Below the pieces are notes generated by a model. That model saw only the letters and a program-made list of their open reading frames with translations. It was not told where the DNA came from and did not search any database. From positions 6,510,001-6,574,000 of the forward strand of contig NC_053049.1 in the NCBI RefSeq assembly GCF_003473485.1: a stretch of DNA of 64,000 nucleotides, given 5' to 3'. This document shows positions 9,834 to 21,769 of the stretch, one piece after another (within the stretch, counting starts at the first letter, position 1; each line of letters opens with the position of its first letter). This DNA is from Medicago truncatula (Eukaryota; Streptophyta; Magnoliopsida; Fabales; Fabaceae). A program made the position numbers and the translations under genes.

Positions 9834-12800
9834 ATGGCTTCTCATTTACTCAATCACTCCAAAAAGGTCAATCATTCTATTTTCCCTTTCACCATATTCT
9901 ATTTCTTCTTTTTTCATCGAATTCATTTTTTTTATTCAAAGCTTCTTTTTTTTTTTTTTTTATTGCAGTTAAGAAATGCTTCGAGTTTGTTACACCACGA
10001 CCGTGCTCTTTTGCTTCGTATGTTTTGCAGCGATGTTCAGCCCAGAAATCCTGGTACTTTTTTTTAATTGTTATTTTTCAATATCTATTGCTACTTAATT
10101 CCAATGCAATTTTCATTTTTTTTGAGTTTGTTGGTTATAAAAAAAAAATTGAAGTTTTTAGAGAGAGAGAGAGTTGGGGTAGCTGGTATAGTAGAAAAGA
10201 GGGTGGAAACTTGGCTTAGGTGGTTTGGGCATGTAGAGGGAAGTTCCGGAGATTTTGTAGCAAGTCGAGTAGATCAGCTGGAGGGCAGGGAAATCACTAG
10301 AGGCAAAGGAAGACAGTAAATCCTGTGGTAAGACGAGTAGATGAGATGGTGGGTAGAGGAAGACCTAGAAAAACTATTAAGAAAGATTTAAAGGTTAATG
10401 AATTGGATTGAGATGAGATGTTCGATAGAATATTATCGCGTTGTTTGATCCATGTAGCTGACCCTACTTAGTGGGAAAAGGCTTGTTGTTGTAATTTGCT
10501 ATAGGTACATTGATAGTGATCAAATTAAGAATTTGTGTTTTTAACTTCTAAACAATCTATCTGTGCGAGCAATAGTATAACATTAGAGGTGATGTGGGAG
10601 AAAATCACCTTTTGGTGAATGGTAATATTGTGCAGGAACCTAATGATATTATGCTATTGTTGCTACTTTGTGTTCTTTATTTTTTATTTTGATGTATTTA
10701 TAGTTGTAGTTGGTTATTGTTTAGATGTGTGGAAAACTCAATTACAAGAGCGTGAGTCTTCAGCGAGAAATCATGTCTCTGAATCATCCCCAAACTTTAC
10801 TGTGAGTAGATATCATTTACTTGACAATGCTACTCAGGCTGTTTCTTGCTTTTTTTACACCCTCCCCTCTGAGCTAACATTCTAGACTGACCCGTATTCT
10901 CTTTTTCTTTTTCTTTTTCCTAGAAACTTTCATTTGGTGTACAGAAGAGAAACATGTCCACCATGAAAAGGGGTTACATGAGGGAGTCGTTGTTGAATAG
11001 AGAGATTTCACAGTAAGTTGTTTTCATGTCAATTTATTTTCTTTTTTGCTTTAAGATGGGATTACCTGTATCTTACTCATTTTCATTCCACCATGCCCTT
11101 CAACAGAAATTCACAGGTTCTGTCTAGGAGAAGCTATTCATCAGCTTCAGGTACAGTTCATCATTCTTTGTCATTTGTTCGTATTGTAGATTCTTTGGTG
11201 ATCATATCTAAATTACCTTGGTTAAAATATCCATGAGTTGTTTTGTTCTTTGGTTTTATATTCAGTTGAATGTTTGGATTTTGAGTGAACCATCCATATA
11301 TCTAGGATTTGCAACGTGGGTGAGGCTTCTCACCCAAATGATGCTTTTGATGCAAATTCATGTCTACCAGCACCCCAGTTCTGAAACTTCTATTTTGTAG
11401 CTTTTGAAAAAATGAATTCTGAAACTTAACCAAGTAGAATTGTGTATTAAATACTATTAGCCTGCAATAATCCACCTAGTATTTTGACCTGTTATGTTAG
11501 TTTTGTTGCTACTGTAAATTATTAATAGTTTCGTTGCAACCCAAATGGAAGGTTGCAAATGTTGAGCTACCTGATCAAATCAGTATGACTTTTTGACTAG
11601 TGTTCTTGACAATGGTTTGAGCTATGAGGCTTTTTTAATGTGGTTTTCTGACAATATGTTAAGTATCCATTAATATGTATCGAATCATGTGGATGATTAT
11701 TCTCCTAAAAGCTTAAGTTGATAGGTAGAGGTGATGCTTTTGTATCTTTAACATGCTCCCTTACATTAGAACTCTGAGCTTGAAGCATGGATAATGCACA
11801 TACTTGTTATACCTTGTGTTACATTTAACTTATTTACAAAGAATATAGTAGAAGATTCAGGCTCTTGAAAACTAATGGGTTTTTAATACCATGTCAAAGT
11901 CCAACTCTCCTAAAACACTTCACTGCTGTCTGCTGCATTATTTATCTTGTTTTGAACTTGTGTTTGCCCCTTACACCCTTACAGGGAGAGGTTAGGTTAT
12001 GTACTTGATTGTTACCCAAAAATCTCATTGTTTGGAGAATAGTTCTGTTTTTCCAAAAGTTACGAGGATTTTATATTTTTCCGTAATTCCTATTCTTGTT
12101 TCCATTTTTTATTATGAAATGAATAGTTAATTTTGGGAATATCAGTATCAATGATTGTGTACTTAATGATCTCATTACCAAATATGGTGAATATCTTTCA
12201 GATCTCCCCCCACACCAGGAAATTGGAATGCCTTCTCTCTCGCCTACAATGACAGAGGTTTCTACTGCTCTGAATCCAATGAGATTGCCGTATAGTATTA
12301 GTAGGTAATAGGTTATATTAACTGATTCCCAATGATGTGCAGGGTAACATTGCAAGATGGTTGAAGAAAGAAGGTGATAAAGTTTCTCCTGGTGAAGTGC
12401 TCTGTGAAGTTGAAACTGTACGGTTCTTGTACCAGAGATTACATCAAATATAAAATATCACTATTTAGATTCCTGTCTGAAATGTGTAAATTGTATTTCA
12501 AATGAAGGATAAAGCTACAGTTGAAATGGAGTGCATGGAGGAAGGTTTTCTGGCCAAAATAGTACGTAAGGAAGGCGAAAAAGAAATTCAAGTTGGTGAG
12601 GTATTGATATTGTCTAACTCTCTGAACTTTCACCTTTTCTCTTTGGAAAGAGCTCTTTATGCTGTTGTTCAACAGATTGAATTTACCAGAATTATTTATT
12701 CCTTTAAACTCCAAACTCTTTTCTCTTATGAAAAGATCCATGTTGGTAACGGGAAGATTTTCTTTCATAGGTAATTGCCATAACTGTTGAAGAGGAGGCG

Positions 12801-15800
12801 GACATTGCCAAATTTAAAGACTATCAACCTTCAGCATCTGAATCTAGTGCCCCCCCTGCCAAAGAAACACCTGCCCCACCTCCCCCAAAGAAAGAGGTGG
12901 CAGAGGAGCCTGCCCGAGAACCTGAGCCAAAGGTTTCCAAACCTAGTGCACCACCTTCATCTGGAGATCGCATATTTGCTAGTCCCCTTGCTAGAAAGTT
13001 AGCTGAAGAGAAAAATGTCAGTTACTAACACTTAAACACCATGGTTGAATAATTTTCTGTTAAAGAACTGAACTAAGCCATTTTTATGGCATTATGCAAC
13101 CTGTTTACTTCATGTATGCAGGTGAATCTCTCCAGCATCAAAGGAACAGGACCTGATGGGCTCATTGTCAAGGGTGACATTGATGATTACTTGGGTATAT
13201 TTCTAATTTTCTATATGTATGTGTCTGTATTATTTACGCAGTATAGTAGTAACACATGCTTCCCTATTTATTCCTCTGCCTCTCGCTAGTTCTAGGATAT
13301 TTTTTCTGCGAAGAACTGGGTCAGATAAACAATCAAATTGAAATTTTTTTGAACCCTGATTCCCAAAATTGTACCGGGTAGGTAGCAGAATTCTCCCACA
13401 ACAATGATTACACTCAATGCTTTTTCTCTTCCCTCTCAGTCTCTTAATTTCCTCCGCTACCTACTATCTCGACTTACAGTTAGTTAGCTGTCCTGTTACA
13501 CTGTGTAGCTGTCTTAACTTATTTAGAGGTTGTAATCCTCTGCTCTCCTTTTATTTCTCGTTACATATCCAAGTTGGCTGCTGCTTACCGATACCCCCTC
13601 AAAGAACGAGTCATCTTGTCCTCTAGTTGGAAATCATGTATTGCTCTTGGGATGCTGGCTGCAGCCTTCCAACTATTCTCCTGATCTGGTAAATTGAAGC
13701 CATTTGATCAACATCTCCAATTCACCTGAGGAATTTCCCCTTTTGTCAACAAATGCTTCAGGTTGTACCTTCCATTCATGTTCATCTGATAGCATTGGGG
13801 GAAGGTTGGCCCTCTGCTGACTTGGATGTAGGGCTTTCTTCAACAAAAAGACATGAAAAACTGGTGTATTTTGTTGTGTTATGGTAATTGTAATCTCTAT
13901 CTAACCTGTTGAAATATATCCAGTTCCTCATAAGTTCCAAAAAAAACCAGCCTATATCAAGCAGCGGTTGCAGCTTGATAAAAACCCAGCCACCCACTTG
14001 GAACTCTGTTGTTCTCCCATGCTTATTCAACTGTGCTCTCAACTGGTTTTGTTTGTCTCTAGAACAAACTGCCTTCCAGTTCAATCTACAACAGACTGCC
14101 TTCCAGTTCAACCAACTCATCAGTTTGCCGAGTTAACGATTTATTTTCTGACCTCAAAAGGGAATAATAACCCCTTTCTAAAGCAAATATAGGAGGATAT
14201 AGGCGATGCAAAACTTTGAAATGTGTTGTTTTGGTTTTGGTGCCGTAGTTAATGAGCTATAATAAAAAATTGTGTCTGCTTAGTTGATTCATTTAGGCCA
14301 CTATTTAAGCCTTGTACTTGTAATCACTTTCATCTTTAGTTGATTCGTTGATTGTGTTGATTATATTATAAACCTTTTTACCATCTAATGCAGCTTCTGG
14401 TGCTAAAGAAGTTTCAGCACCTTCAAAGGCCAAGCCTGCAGCAGATGCAGCATTGGATTATACCGACATTCCTGTCTCACAAATAAGGAAGGTAGTATAT
14501 CAAACAAGTCTTTGAAATTTATCTTCGATGATACTTTGTTTCGCACATGAACCAAATACCATTTGTTTAGGACAACGCCATGTATGTTCTCAATTTGTGA
14601 ACAAAAATTGTGTATGCTTATTGATATATTACTGGAACATTTTTTTTTTTCTGTATGTTTTTTTCTGCAACAACAGTAACATCCTGATCATAATATATCT
14701 TGTGCATGCATAAGTGATGCTTTTTCCTTGAAACTAACTCTATATATTTGACAGATCACGGCTTCACGTTTGTTGCTATCAAAACAAACTATTCCTCATT
14801 ACTATTTGACAGTAGATACATGTGTTGACAAACTCATGAGGTGAGCTTCTCCACTATTATCAATATATTACCTATGATACAAATAATTTTTTATAACTTG
14901 AACTCCTCATCTGCAGTTTGCGTACCCAACTCAATTCACTACAGGAAGCTTCTGGTGGTGCCCGTATATCAGTAAATGACCTTGTAATCAAGGTATCAAT
15001 TTTTTTTTACCAAAATATGTGTTTGATAGTTGCAGATTGTCTTCCTTCGATCCCGTGTTTTGGTTGGGTAGATTTTCACTTGTTTCAAGGACATTATATT
15101 TGATAAACATACGTTGTACTCTTTTCACTTGTTTTTGATTAGCTTTGAACAACATCTGAGCGTTTGCTTAGGTAGATTTTCCCTCAGACCTCTGTTGTCT
15201 CTCTTTTTGGCCCCTTTATAAATTGTGACTCTTATTCCAGTTTTTCTATCTCCTTATGAATTTATAGAACTCCATGAGTTTCAGGCTAAGACAATCCAAA
15301 GAGCAGTGCATTAGTTTTTGCGATTGTCAATAGGAAAGATAGATTTTTAACTCCGACAGTGGTTATTAATCGGCTGTGAAAATCACACAGTGCAATGTAG
15401 TGTGAAATTAATTTTAGCCCAAGTCTGTTGCATCATCACTCCTCCAACTTTTCAGAGCGGCTTTACAGTTGTCTGGGTTGCAATTTGTCTGAAATTTACT
15501 CATAAGTTGCCAAAAAAAAAGACTTTTTAGCTTAAACCGTCTGTCTTGTGCGGCAGAGATTATTGTCTACATATAACTAAGTTTGATGCTTGCCTTTTTT
15601 ATTACAGGCTGCTGCTTTGGCTCTCCGTAAAGTTCCTCAGTGTAACAGTTCATGGACAAATGACTATATTCGCCAGTAAGTTAACAGTTTTTAAATGTAT
15701 GGATTGCAATCAAATTTGTGAATGACCGTATGAAACATTTGTTATTATGTTTTTTGTGCAGGTATCATAATGTGAATATCAATGTTGCCGTGCAGACTGA

Positions 15801-16896
15801 TCATGGACTCTTTGTTCCAGTCGTCAGGGTGAGTGATGACTTCTTTCTAACACTTCAAATACATACACAACCTTTACTTATTCTAACTCAACCTTGTATT
15901 CACAATATTTGCAGGATGCAGACAAGAAAGGCCTCTCTACAATAGGTGAAGAGGTCAAACAATTGGCAAAGAAAGCCAAAGAAAACAGCTTGAAACCCCA
16001 AGATTACGAGGTTATTGAAGTTTCATGTTAATTCTTCATATTCATCGACCAATGACAACGTCTTGTCCTAGTTTCTGAATTGTTTGGTTGATATACATTG
16101 CAGGGAGGTACATTTACGGTGTCTAACTTGGGAGGGCCATTTGGAGTCAAACAGTTCTGTGCCATTGTCAATCCTCCTCAATCAGGCATTCTTGCAGTTG
16201 GATCTGGTGAGAAAAAATTAGGATTTTTTTCACCTTTTTATTTATTAGCTGCACTTGTTTTTGTTTATCATAATGATCATCTTTCTGCCTTTGCTTCTAC
16301 ATGAGCAGCTGAGAGGAGAGTCGTTCCAGGTTCAGGTGCTGAAGAATTCAAGTTTGCTTCCTTCATAGCCGTGACCCTCAGCTGTGATCATCGTGTTATA
16401 GATGGTAATTATTCTTAATCTGATGCTGTTACTTATGCTATATAATTTATTGATCAATGACATAGATTATTTTACTGTTTAGTGGAGCTAAATCCCTTTT
16501 GTGACTTTAAATTTAAGCTTATTTTTGTGATCATGGACTGAATCACCATTTATCCTTGATATTGTAATTGTCTGACAATTTAGTCCCTCAAATATAGGAA
16601 ATGACAATTTAGTCCATTAAATTAAAAAACAGTCAATTAATAGTCAGTCATTTTCTCAAATTTAACACCACAATTTTAAATGTTCTATATTGTATTACTC
16701 TTATGCATACAAGAGAGAAGCTAATATGCAGGCATTTAATTAGTTTTGATGGATGTTTTTTAAAGTGATATTTTGGTGATTCGCGCAGAGAAACATGCTA
16801 ACAATATGCTTATTATTCTGTTCAGGGGCGATTGGTGCCGAATGGTTGAAAGCATTCAAAGGCTATATTGAGAATCCAGAAACCATGTTGTTGTAA
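9834..16896 (+). CDS. Dihydrolipoamide acetyltransferase (E2) of mitochondrial pyruvate dehydrogenase complex
   Basis: E2 carries the lipoyl arm and moves the acetyl group to CoA in the mitochondrial matrix. Nineteen exons: 9834-9866, 9969-10053, 10725-10801, 10924-11012, 11107-11150, 12202-12257, 12343-12417, 12508-12600, 12771-13016, 13122-13194, 14394-14491, 14755-14840, 14917-14992, 15608-15675, 15762-15828, 15915-16010, 16104-16206, 16309-16404 and 16826-16896. All use GT/AG and phase closes to 543 aa, the usual size for plant mitochondrial E2. Order: Arg/Ser-rich presequence; one lipoyl domain (from ~113) with lipoyl-lysine K155 in ETDKATVEM; Ala/Pro/Glu-rich linker; E1/E3-binding domain ([13 protein letters not shown], ~255-290); catalytic acyltransferase core ending in SCDHRVIDG, giving the HxxxDG site H516-D520. 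One lipoyl domain plus a presequence favours the mitochondrial over the plastid form. No break is seen. Exon calls for the weakly conserved N-terminus (exons 2-5) are less certain than the rest. Confidence 0.95.
10190..10500 (+). mobile_element. 3' end of an RTE-like LINE in intron 2 of the E2 gene
   Basis: In-frame pieces read WLRWFGHVE, then [14 protein letters not shown] and LIHVADPT followed by a stop and a run of TTG repeats. This is the C-terminus and tail of a non-LTR reverse transcriptase ORF common in plants. It is 5'-truncated and has frame breaks. The same family is present in reverse at 37525-38095. Confidence 0.75.
13600..14125 (-). mobile_element. Ty3/gypsy integrase C-terminal fragment in intron 10 of the E2 gene
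   Basis: On the minus strand one frame reads [20 protein letters not shown] and FIKLQP, typical of the integrase C-terminal region of plant Ty3/gypsy elements. Downstream pieces ([17 protein letters not shown]-like, FQLEDK) match the usual tail of that polyprotein. Frames are broken and no LTR was recognised, so this is a relic. A short direct repeat (two copies of a [13 protein letters not shown] unit) sits at its upstream end. Confidence 0.65.
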
Positions 16897-18500
16897 AAGT
16901 AAATAGAATGCTCCGATGAAGTACTCAATTCCTTTTTTCGAGTGATATTGTAGGCGGGGGATAAGATTTGATCACCTGGTATTTACCCATTTGGGTTTGG
17001 TTGATTTCCCTGACCAATTTTTTATTTAAGTATTTACTCTCTTACAATAAATTTTGAAAATTTGTAATTTTTTAATAAGTGAGGGTAGATAAGGCATTGA
17101 ATTTTGAGTCCTGAAATCATGTTCTTCGAAGAGAATCCGCCCTTTATACAAACGAGGATTTAACATTTTCTTTGTTAGATGGTGTGAATAATTGAAACAC
17201 TAATTTTATTTTATTGGCATCTCACCTTGTGTTGATTGAGTATGCATTTCGGTACTAGTATATGTCTAGTGACTAAGATGCAAACTTGAAATCATCAACT
17301 CAATTTATATCAAAGGTTAAGATTGTTGAACAACTACTGAAGTTTTCTATTTATTAAAACCCTAATTATAGTTTGATAGTCTAAGTAGACTACAAAGACA
17401 CACTAGATTTAGTTAGGGAGCTTCTTTTCTCACCTCGTAAGTTATTTTCAAAGAAAACTTTTGGAGAAAACTGTTTTCTACCCTCCAGAACCAGTAGTAT
17501 ACTTTTGAACACTTCTATTTTTATTTTCTGTGTACGTATTTTTTTTTAAACTTGAGGTGAAAAGAAAATCTCTTTTAATTTTATATATTCATTCTCACGG
17601 CCTTAAATTGAGTAAAATTTACATTAAATTCATTGAATAAGGTGATGTTTAAATTTCATCAGTGATTTGTCAACAAAACATAAGTTAGAATCAATTAATT
17701 GATTTTAATTAAAAAAAAGGGCGATGATATTTCAATTACTCTTGATGACGGACTTGTGTTTTTTAACTCATTAAATAATATGTGAACTGTCATGTAAAAG
17801 GGTATGAAATTATTTTTAATATATTGTTGGGGTAAAACTTTTTACTATGTGAACCAATCACAATTACAAACTATTATTTGCATAACTTTTAAGATAAATA
17901 TGGTTAAAGTTAAACATTTGTAATGATCCAACAGTTGAGACTAATTGACAGTAAAAATCTTTACCCTATCCATGCATGTCTGTTAAATCCTTTTCTTATT
18001 TTTAAAATACACTTATCAAGTTTTCTTTAATCACAGAAAGTTAATACTGTTCTTATTCACTAAATGATCAATACAAATTAACAATTAAATTTCAAAAGGG
18101 ATTGGAGATTTTAACCAATAATTTGGCATGAATCAATGCATCATTCTCTGTACACTACACACAACGGAGTAAAGTCATGGAAAAGGGGGCTAGCTTCGAC
18201 GACAACACTGTCAAGTGCAAAAAGCAATTTGGCAACATCAAAGACCTCCACCCTTGGAATTTTTAAGGAACCGGGAACATGGAAGAGTAAAAAGCAAAAG
18301 ATAGATGGATAGATAGATAGACCAAGGAAGCATGAGACACAAATACACAATAAACCATACGAAACAAAAACAATAGGATTGAACCAAATCCCATATCTAT
18401 GTCCCTTTTCATTTGCTTTAAATCCAAATTACCTCCTAATAATAACAATGATTTTACTATCACGTTGACGAACAAACCACTGCGAACCCATTAACCTCAC
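16897..18500. other. Intergenic between E2 (3' end) and the duplicated TIM23 3' flank
   Basis: AT-rich; it will contain the E2 3' UTR and terminator. Open frames at 18141-18475 (minus) are short and show no domain. A short GATA run lies near 18305. Confidence 0.5.
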
Positions 18501-18502
18501 AC

Positions 18503-18583
18503 CCTCTTGCTATTGAGTGTGTTGCCTTTGCATAAAATACTCAAATTGCTGAGAAGCAAGGCAACACACTCAATAACAAGAGG
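18503..18583. repeat. Inverted repeat, 25-bp arms
   Basis: The arms 18503-18527 and 18559-18583 pair with one mismatch (core TATTGAGTGTGTTGCCT) around a 31-bp loop. The right arm belongs to the duplicated TIM23 flank and is also found at ~19630. The left arm is an extra inverted copy placed at the edge of the duplication. Confidence 0.75.
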
Positions 18584-19436
18584 CAAACTAATAATCAAAC
18601 TATGTATGCATGATTTTCGGGAACAAAGCAGCATTTAGACATATATAAGTAGTGGTTGATTGTTAGTCATGATACTTCAGGACTCTAGAGTAAATTGTTC
18701 ATGCGCTCATCGCAACATAACAAGAGTAATCAATATCACCAAAAAGAAGTTCATACAAGGTATGACCAGAACATAGAAGCCACAATCAACTGAAATATAC
18801 TTAAGTATCAAGCGCAAGGATGAAATCATGATGAAATATCATCAAATGGCACCAACAATTCCTACCACAGAAAACTCTAAAACGAACAGTAAAGTAATAG
18901 TGGTTTAACACCCAAAAAAATTGTTCAATTCTGATCAAGCACATGCCAAATCTATCAAATCAGCCATTCAAATCATACATATTGATCCAGCTCTACCCAT
19001 AACAAAAAAAGAACAAGCAAAAACAAAAGGTCAATTGATGCTATATCCACCTTTAAATTAGTCCTTCCAATTCACAGTTACACATTATAACAGAGCCATA
19101 ATCGAGTTAAAAAAACATAGCATTAAACTAACAGTTTGCAACATAAGCATTAATTACCAACTACAAACCAACTAGTGACCCAGACACCAGATGCAACACT
19201 ACTGACATCAAAAAATTGACACTAGTAATAATCTGAGAAATAGAATTATTGAATGCAATCACATGTATCATTATCTTGTCGACAAGTTTTGGTGCAACAA
19301 AGCTAACTACCATCACCACATTACATATGGCATACACCTTCCAAACAATTCTATATAATCTATAACTAAAATTAACATCAACAATCTCTCAAAATTGATA
19401 TTTTTAAGATCAAATCTCACCCTCACACTTCAAATA
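18555..19436. repeat. Tandem duplication of TIM23 3' flank, distal copy
   Basis: This ~0.9 kb block repeats the sequence at ~19626-20591 in the same orientation and order. Shared phrases include GGAACAAA-CAGCATT, CATAACAAGAGTAAT, TTATCTTGTCGAC and ATCAAATCTCACCCTCACAC. The match ends just inside the TIM23 stop region (CACTTCAAATA), after which the copies diverge. Divergence is visible throughout, so the duplication is not recent. Confidence 0.8.
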
Positions 19437-19625
19437 ATTTTTTTAATCCAACGGCAAAAACTAATTGCTTAGAGTGAACAACACAGAAATGTCATTCACT
19501 CTATAATTTGCCATTAAGTAAACCTCCATTGTACCGTAACCCAGACGTAAATAAGATTTGGCATTATGATCAATCAAATTGCCCTTCCAAACTACCATAT
19601 ATTAGCAAGTTTAGTTAGGCAAAAG

Positions 19626-20591
19626 CAAAGGCAACACACTTAACAATAGCAAGAGGCAAACTGTAATATTCAACCTAAGCGTGCATGATTTTCTGGAACA
19701 AATCAGCATTCGGACATATAAAAGTGCTAGTATATATGATAACAATGATTGATTATTGACCATGATACCTCCTGACTCTCAAGTAAATTATTCATATGTT
19801 TAGTGCAACATAACAAGAGTAATTAACATCAGCAAAAAGTTCATAAATAATATGACTAAGGCTCAGAAGAAGCCACAATCACCTAAAATACATAACCTTC
19901 AAAGTGCAAGGATGAAATTCAGATACTAGTGATGAAAATGAGTAAAATATCGCATCAAATGGTACCAAAATCCTGCAAAACTCCCATGATAAGGTGCCAA
20001 CAATCTCTTCAGTAAAAATTCTAAAATGAGCAGTTTTATACCCAAATAAAAGTTGTTAATTTCTGATCAAAGACATGCACAATCTTTCAAATTAACCATT
20101 GAGGTCATTCATATCGATCCATCTAAACCCATCACATAAAAAGAACAGGCAAAAACCAAAGATTAATTAACACTATATCTATCTTCAAATTTAATTTCAT
20201 CCCAATAATCATAATTACTCATTCCAAGACAACTTCACAAAGTTACACATTATAACTGAAAGCCATAACCAAGTTGTAAAGATATACCACAATAGTTAGC
20301 AACAGAAGCATCGATTAATTACTAATTATATTAAGTAGCAACATAGACACAGACACGACATTGATAATAATTTGAGAAAACAGAATTTTGAATATAACCA
20401 ACCAAATATATAATTATCTTGTCGACGAATTTTGGTGCAATAGAGTTAAATAGTTAACTACATCACCATAATACACATGGCATACAACTTCCAAACAATT
20501 CTATATAATATATAACTAAAACTAACATCATTAATTTCTCAAAAAAAGATCTTTTATAAGATCAAATCTCACCCTCACACTTCAAATAGGC
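19626..20591. repeat. Tandem duplication of TIM23 3' flank, proximal copy
   Basis: This is the copy attached to the TIM23 gene, covering its 3' UTR and flank and the last codon and stop. Both copies contain a GACAC-rich segment (near 19185 and 20340) related to a dispersed repeat also seen at 24255-24360 and 28350-28500. Confidence 0.8.
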
Positions 20592-21130
20592 ACATATCGT
20601 TTCGCTACCCGCTTCGCAGCCACAGCAGCTCCAACCAAAACACCACCAACAGCACCAGCAACCGCAGCCGATCTCACCCCTCTCGCAGCTCGATAAACCG
20701 CCCCAGTCCCAAGCCCTGCCGCCACACTATTCCAAACATCATCAACATCTCTCACAGCCTCAATTCCACTCTCAATTCCAGCATACAACAACCCAATAAT
20801 CCCAACCCTATTTCCCCAAGTCCGACCCGAATGCCCAGACGCATTCAAAATCCGATTCACCCTAAGCTTCGCTGTGTCGGTTGATTCAAAGGATCGGATA
20901 CCTTCGACAAGTCCAACTCCGGCACCGGCGATTGAACCGCCGAGGTAACCGCAACCGGTGTAAAAAGTAAGATTCTCACCCCAAGAACGGCGTTTACGTT
21001 TGGCTTCTTCGTCGAAGAGATACTCCGGTGAGGTTGGGAGTTTGTAGAGGTTTTGGATTGGAACTTCGAGGTCTTTGTATGGATTGTAGAATCGGGTTTG
21101 AGGATCTTGATCGGATTCGTTATTCGCCAT
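20582..21130 (-). CDS. TIM23: Mitochondrial inner-membrane import channel subunit Tim23
   Basis: Tim23 forms the voltage-gated channel that takes presequence proteins across the inner mitochondrial membrane. The single-exon frame gives 182 aa from the ATG at 21130 ([11 protein letters not shown]). An in-frame ATG 13 codons upstream is less likely, because plant Tim23 proteins begin like the shorter form and the upstream codons overlap the telo-box leader. After a soluble N-terminus ([20 protein letters not shown], residues ~13-32) come four glycine-rich hydrophobic helices (~58-180), including [19 protein letters not shown] and [20 protein letters not shown], the Tim17/22/23 family signature. 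It ends with a basic KRVAKRYVP tail. Length fits the family (~180-190 aa). The gene is intronless and intact, and lies tail-to-tail with the E2 gene and head-to-head with the aminopeptidase gene. Confidence 0.95.
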   Translation of the reverse strand: MANNESDQDPQTRFYNPYKDLEVPIQNLYKLPTSPEYLFDEEAKRKRRSWGENLTFYTGCGYLGGSIAGAGVGLVEGIRSFESTDTAKLRVNRILNASGHSGRTWGNRVGIIGLLYAGIESGIEAVRDVDDVWNSVAAGLGTGAVYRAARGVRSAAVAGAVGGVLVGAAVAAKRVAKRYVPI

Positions 21131-21144
21131 TAGGGTTAGGGTTT
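21131..21144 (-). promoter_or_regulatory. Double telo-box directly before the TIM23 start codon
   Basis: The minus strand reads AAACCCTAACCCTA immediately before the chosen ATG (21130), that is two telomere-like units abutting the start. Telo-boxes are known near the starts of plant translation and organelle genes. The position next to the ATG is seen; function is inferred. Confidence 0.55.
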
Positions 21145-21654
21145 CGTGGAAAGGAGTGAAAGCACGCAACGGTGCTTTTGTGTTTTCGAAGGTGAAAGAT
21201 GAAACTGAACTTTCTATTTATGAAGGAAAAAGAAAAGTGTGGTTTTTGGGTTAGAGAATCTGTTATTAGATTGGAGATTCGGTTCGAATATGGATGGACC
21301 GGGTTTGGTTCGACCAGATTAAAGTGAATTTGGTTCAATGGACCGGCAAAGAGTGTTTGTTTTGTCTTTTTCCTTCTTTTTTTTCTTGTCAATCAGTTGT
21401 TGTCTCATTTGTGGGAGAGATTAATGGGTTTTAAGTGGAAGTGGTTAAACATGTGAGGGATTACGTTCTACACGGAGTAAAATGTTGGATTTATAAGAGA
21501 AGTGACTCATATACCCATTATCAAGGTTTCTTGTGGTCTTGGAGCATTAACCTCAATGTTTTTCTCGTGGTCTCGAGTCTGCTATTGGAATTTGGAAGGG
21601 CTCCATGTAAAAGCTTAGGATTAAGAGATAGTTTTAGTATAGAGAAATGTCACC

Positions 21655-21769
21655 AACACACATTCTAACACACTCTCTCTAATTGGTTGAAATTCTAATG
21701 CCTTCTTTTTTTCTCTTTATCAACTAATTAAATGGAGTGTGTTCAGAAAAGTGTGTTAGAATGTGTGTT
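21655..21769. mobile_element. Small MITE-like stem-loop
   Basis: Perfect 20-bp inverted arms AACACACATTCTAACACACT (21655-21674) and its complement (21750-21769) flank a 75-bp AT-rich loop. It resembles a short legume MITE; no clear target duplication was found. It lies in the TIM23/aminopeptidase intergenic space. Confidence 0.6.

Noticed and set aside
13782..14136. A small independent gene within E2 intron 10
   Set aside because: The antisense frame matches the integrase tail of a Ty3/gypsy element and is broken on both sides.
21131..21169. Upstream in-frame ATG of TIM23
   Set aside because: It would translate the telo-box leader; family length and N-terminus favour the ATG at 21130.
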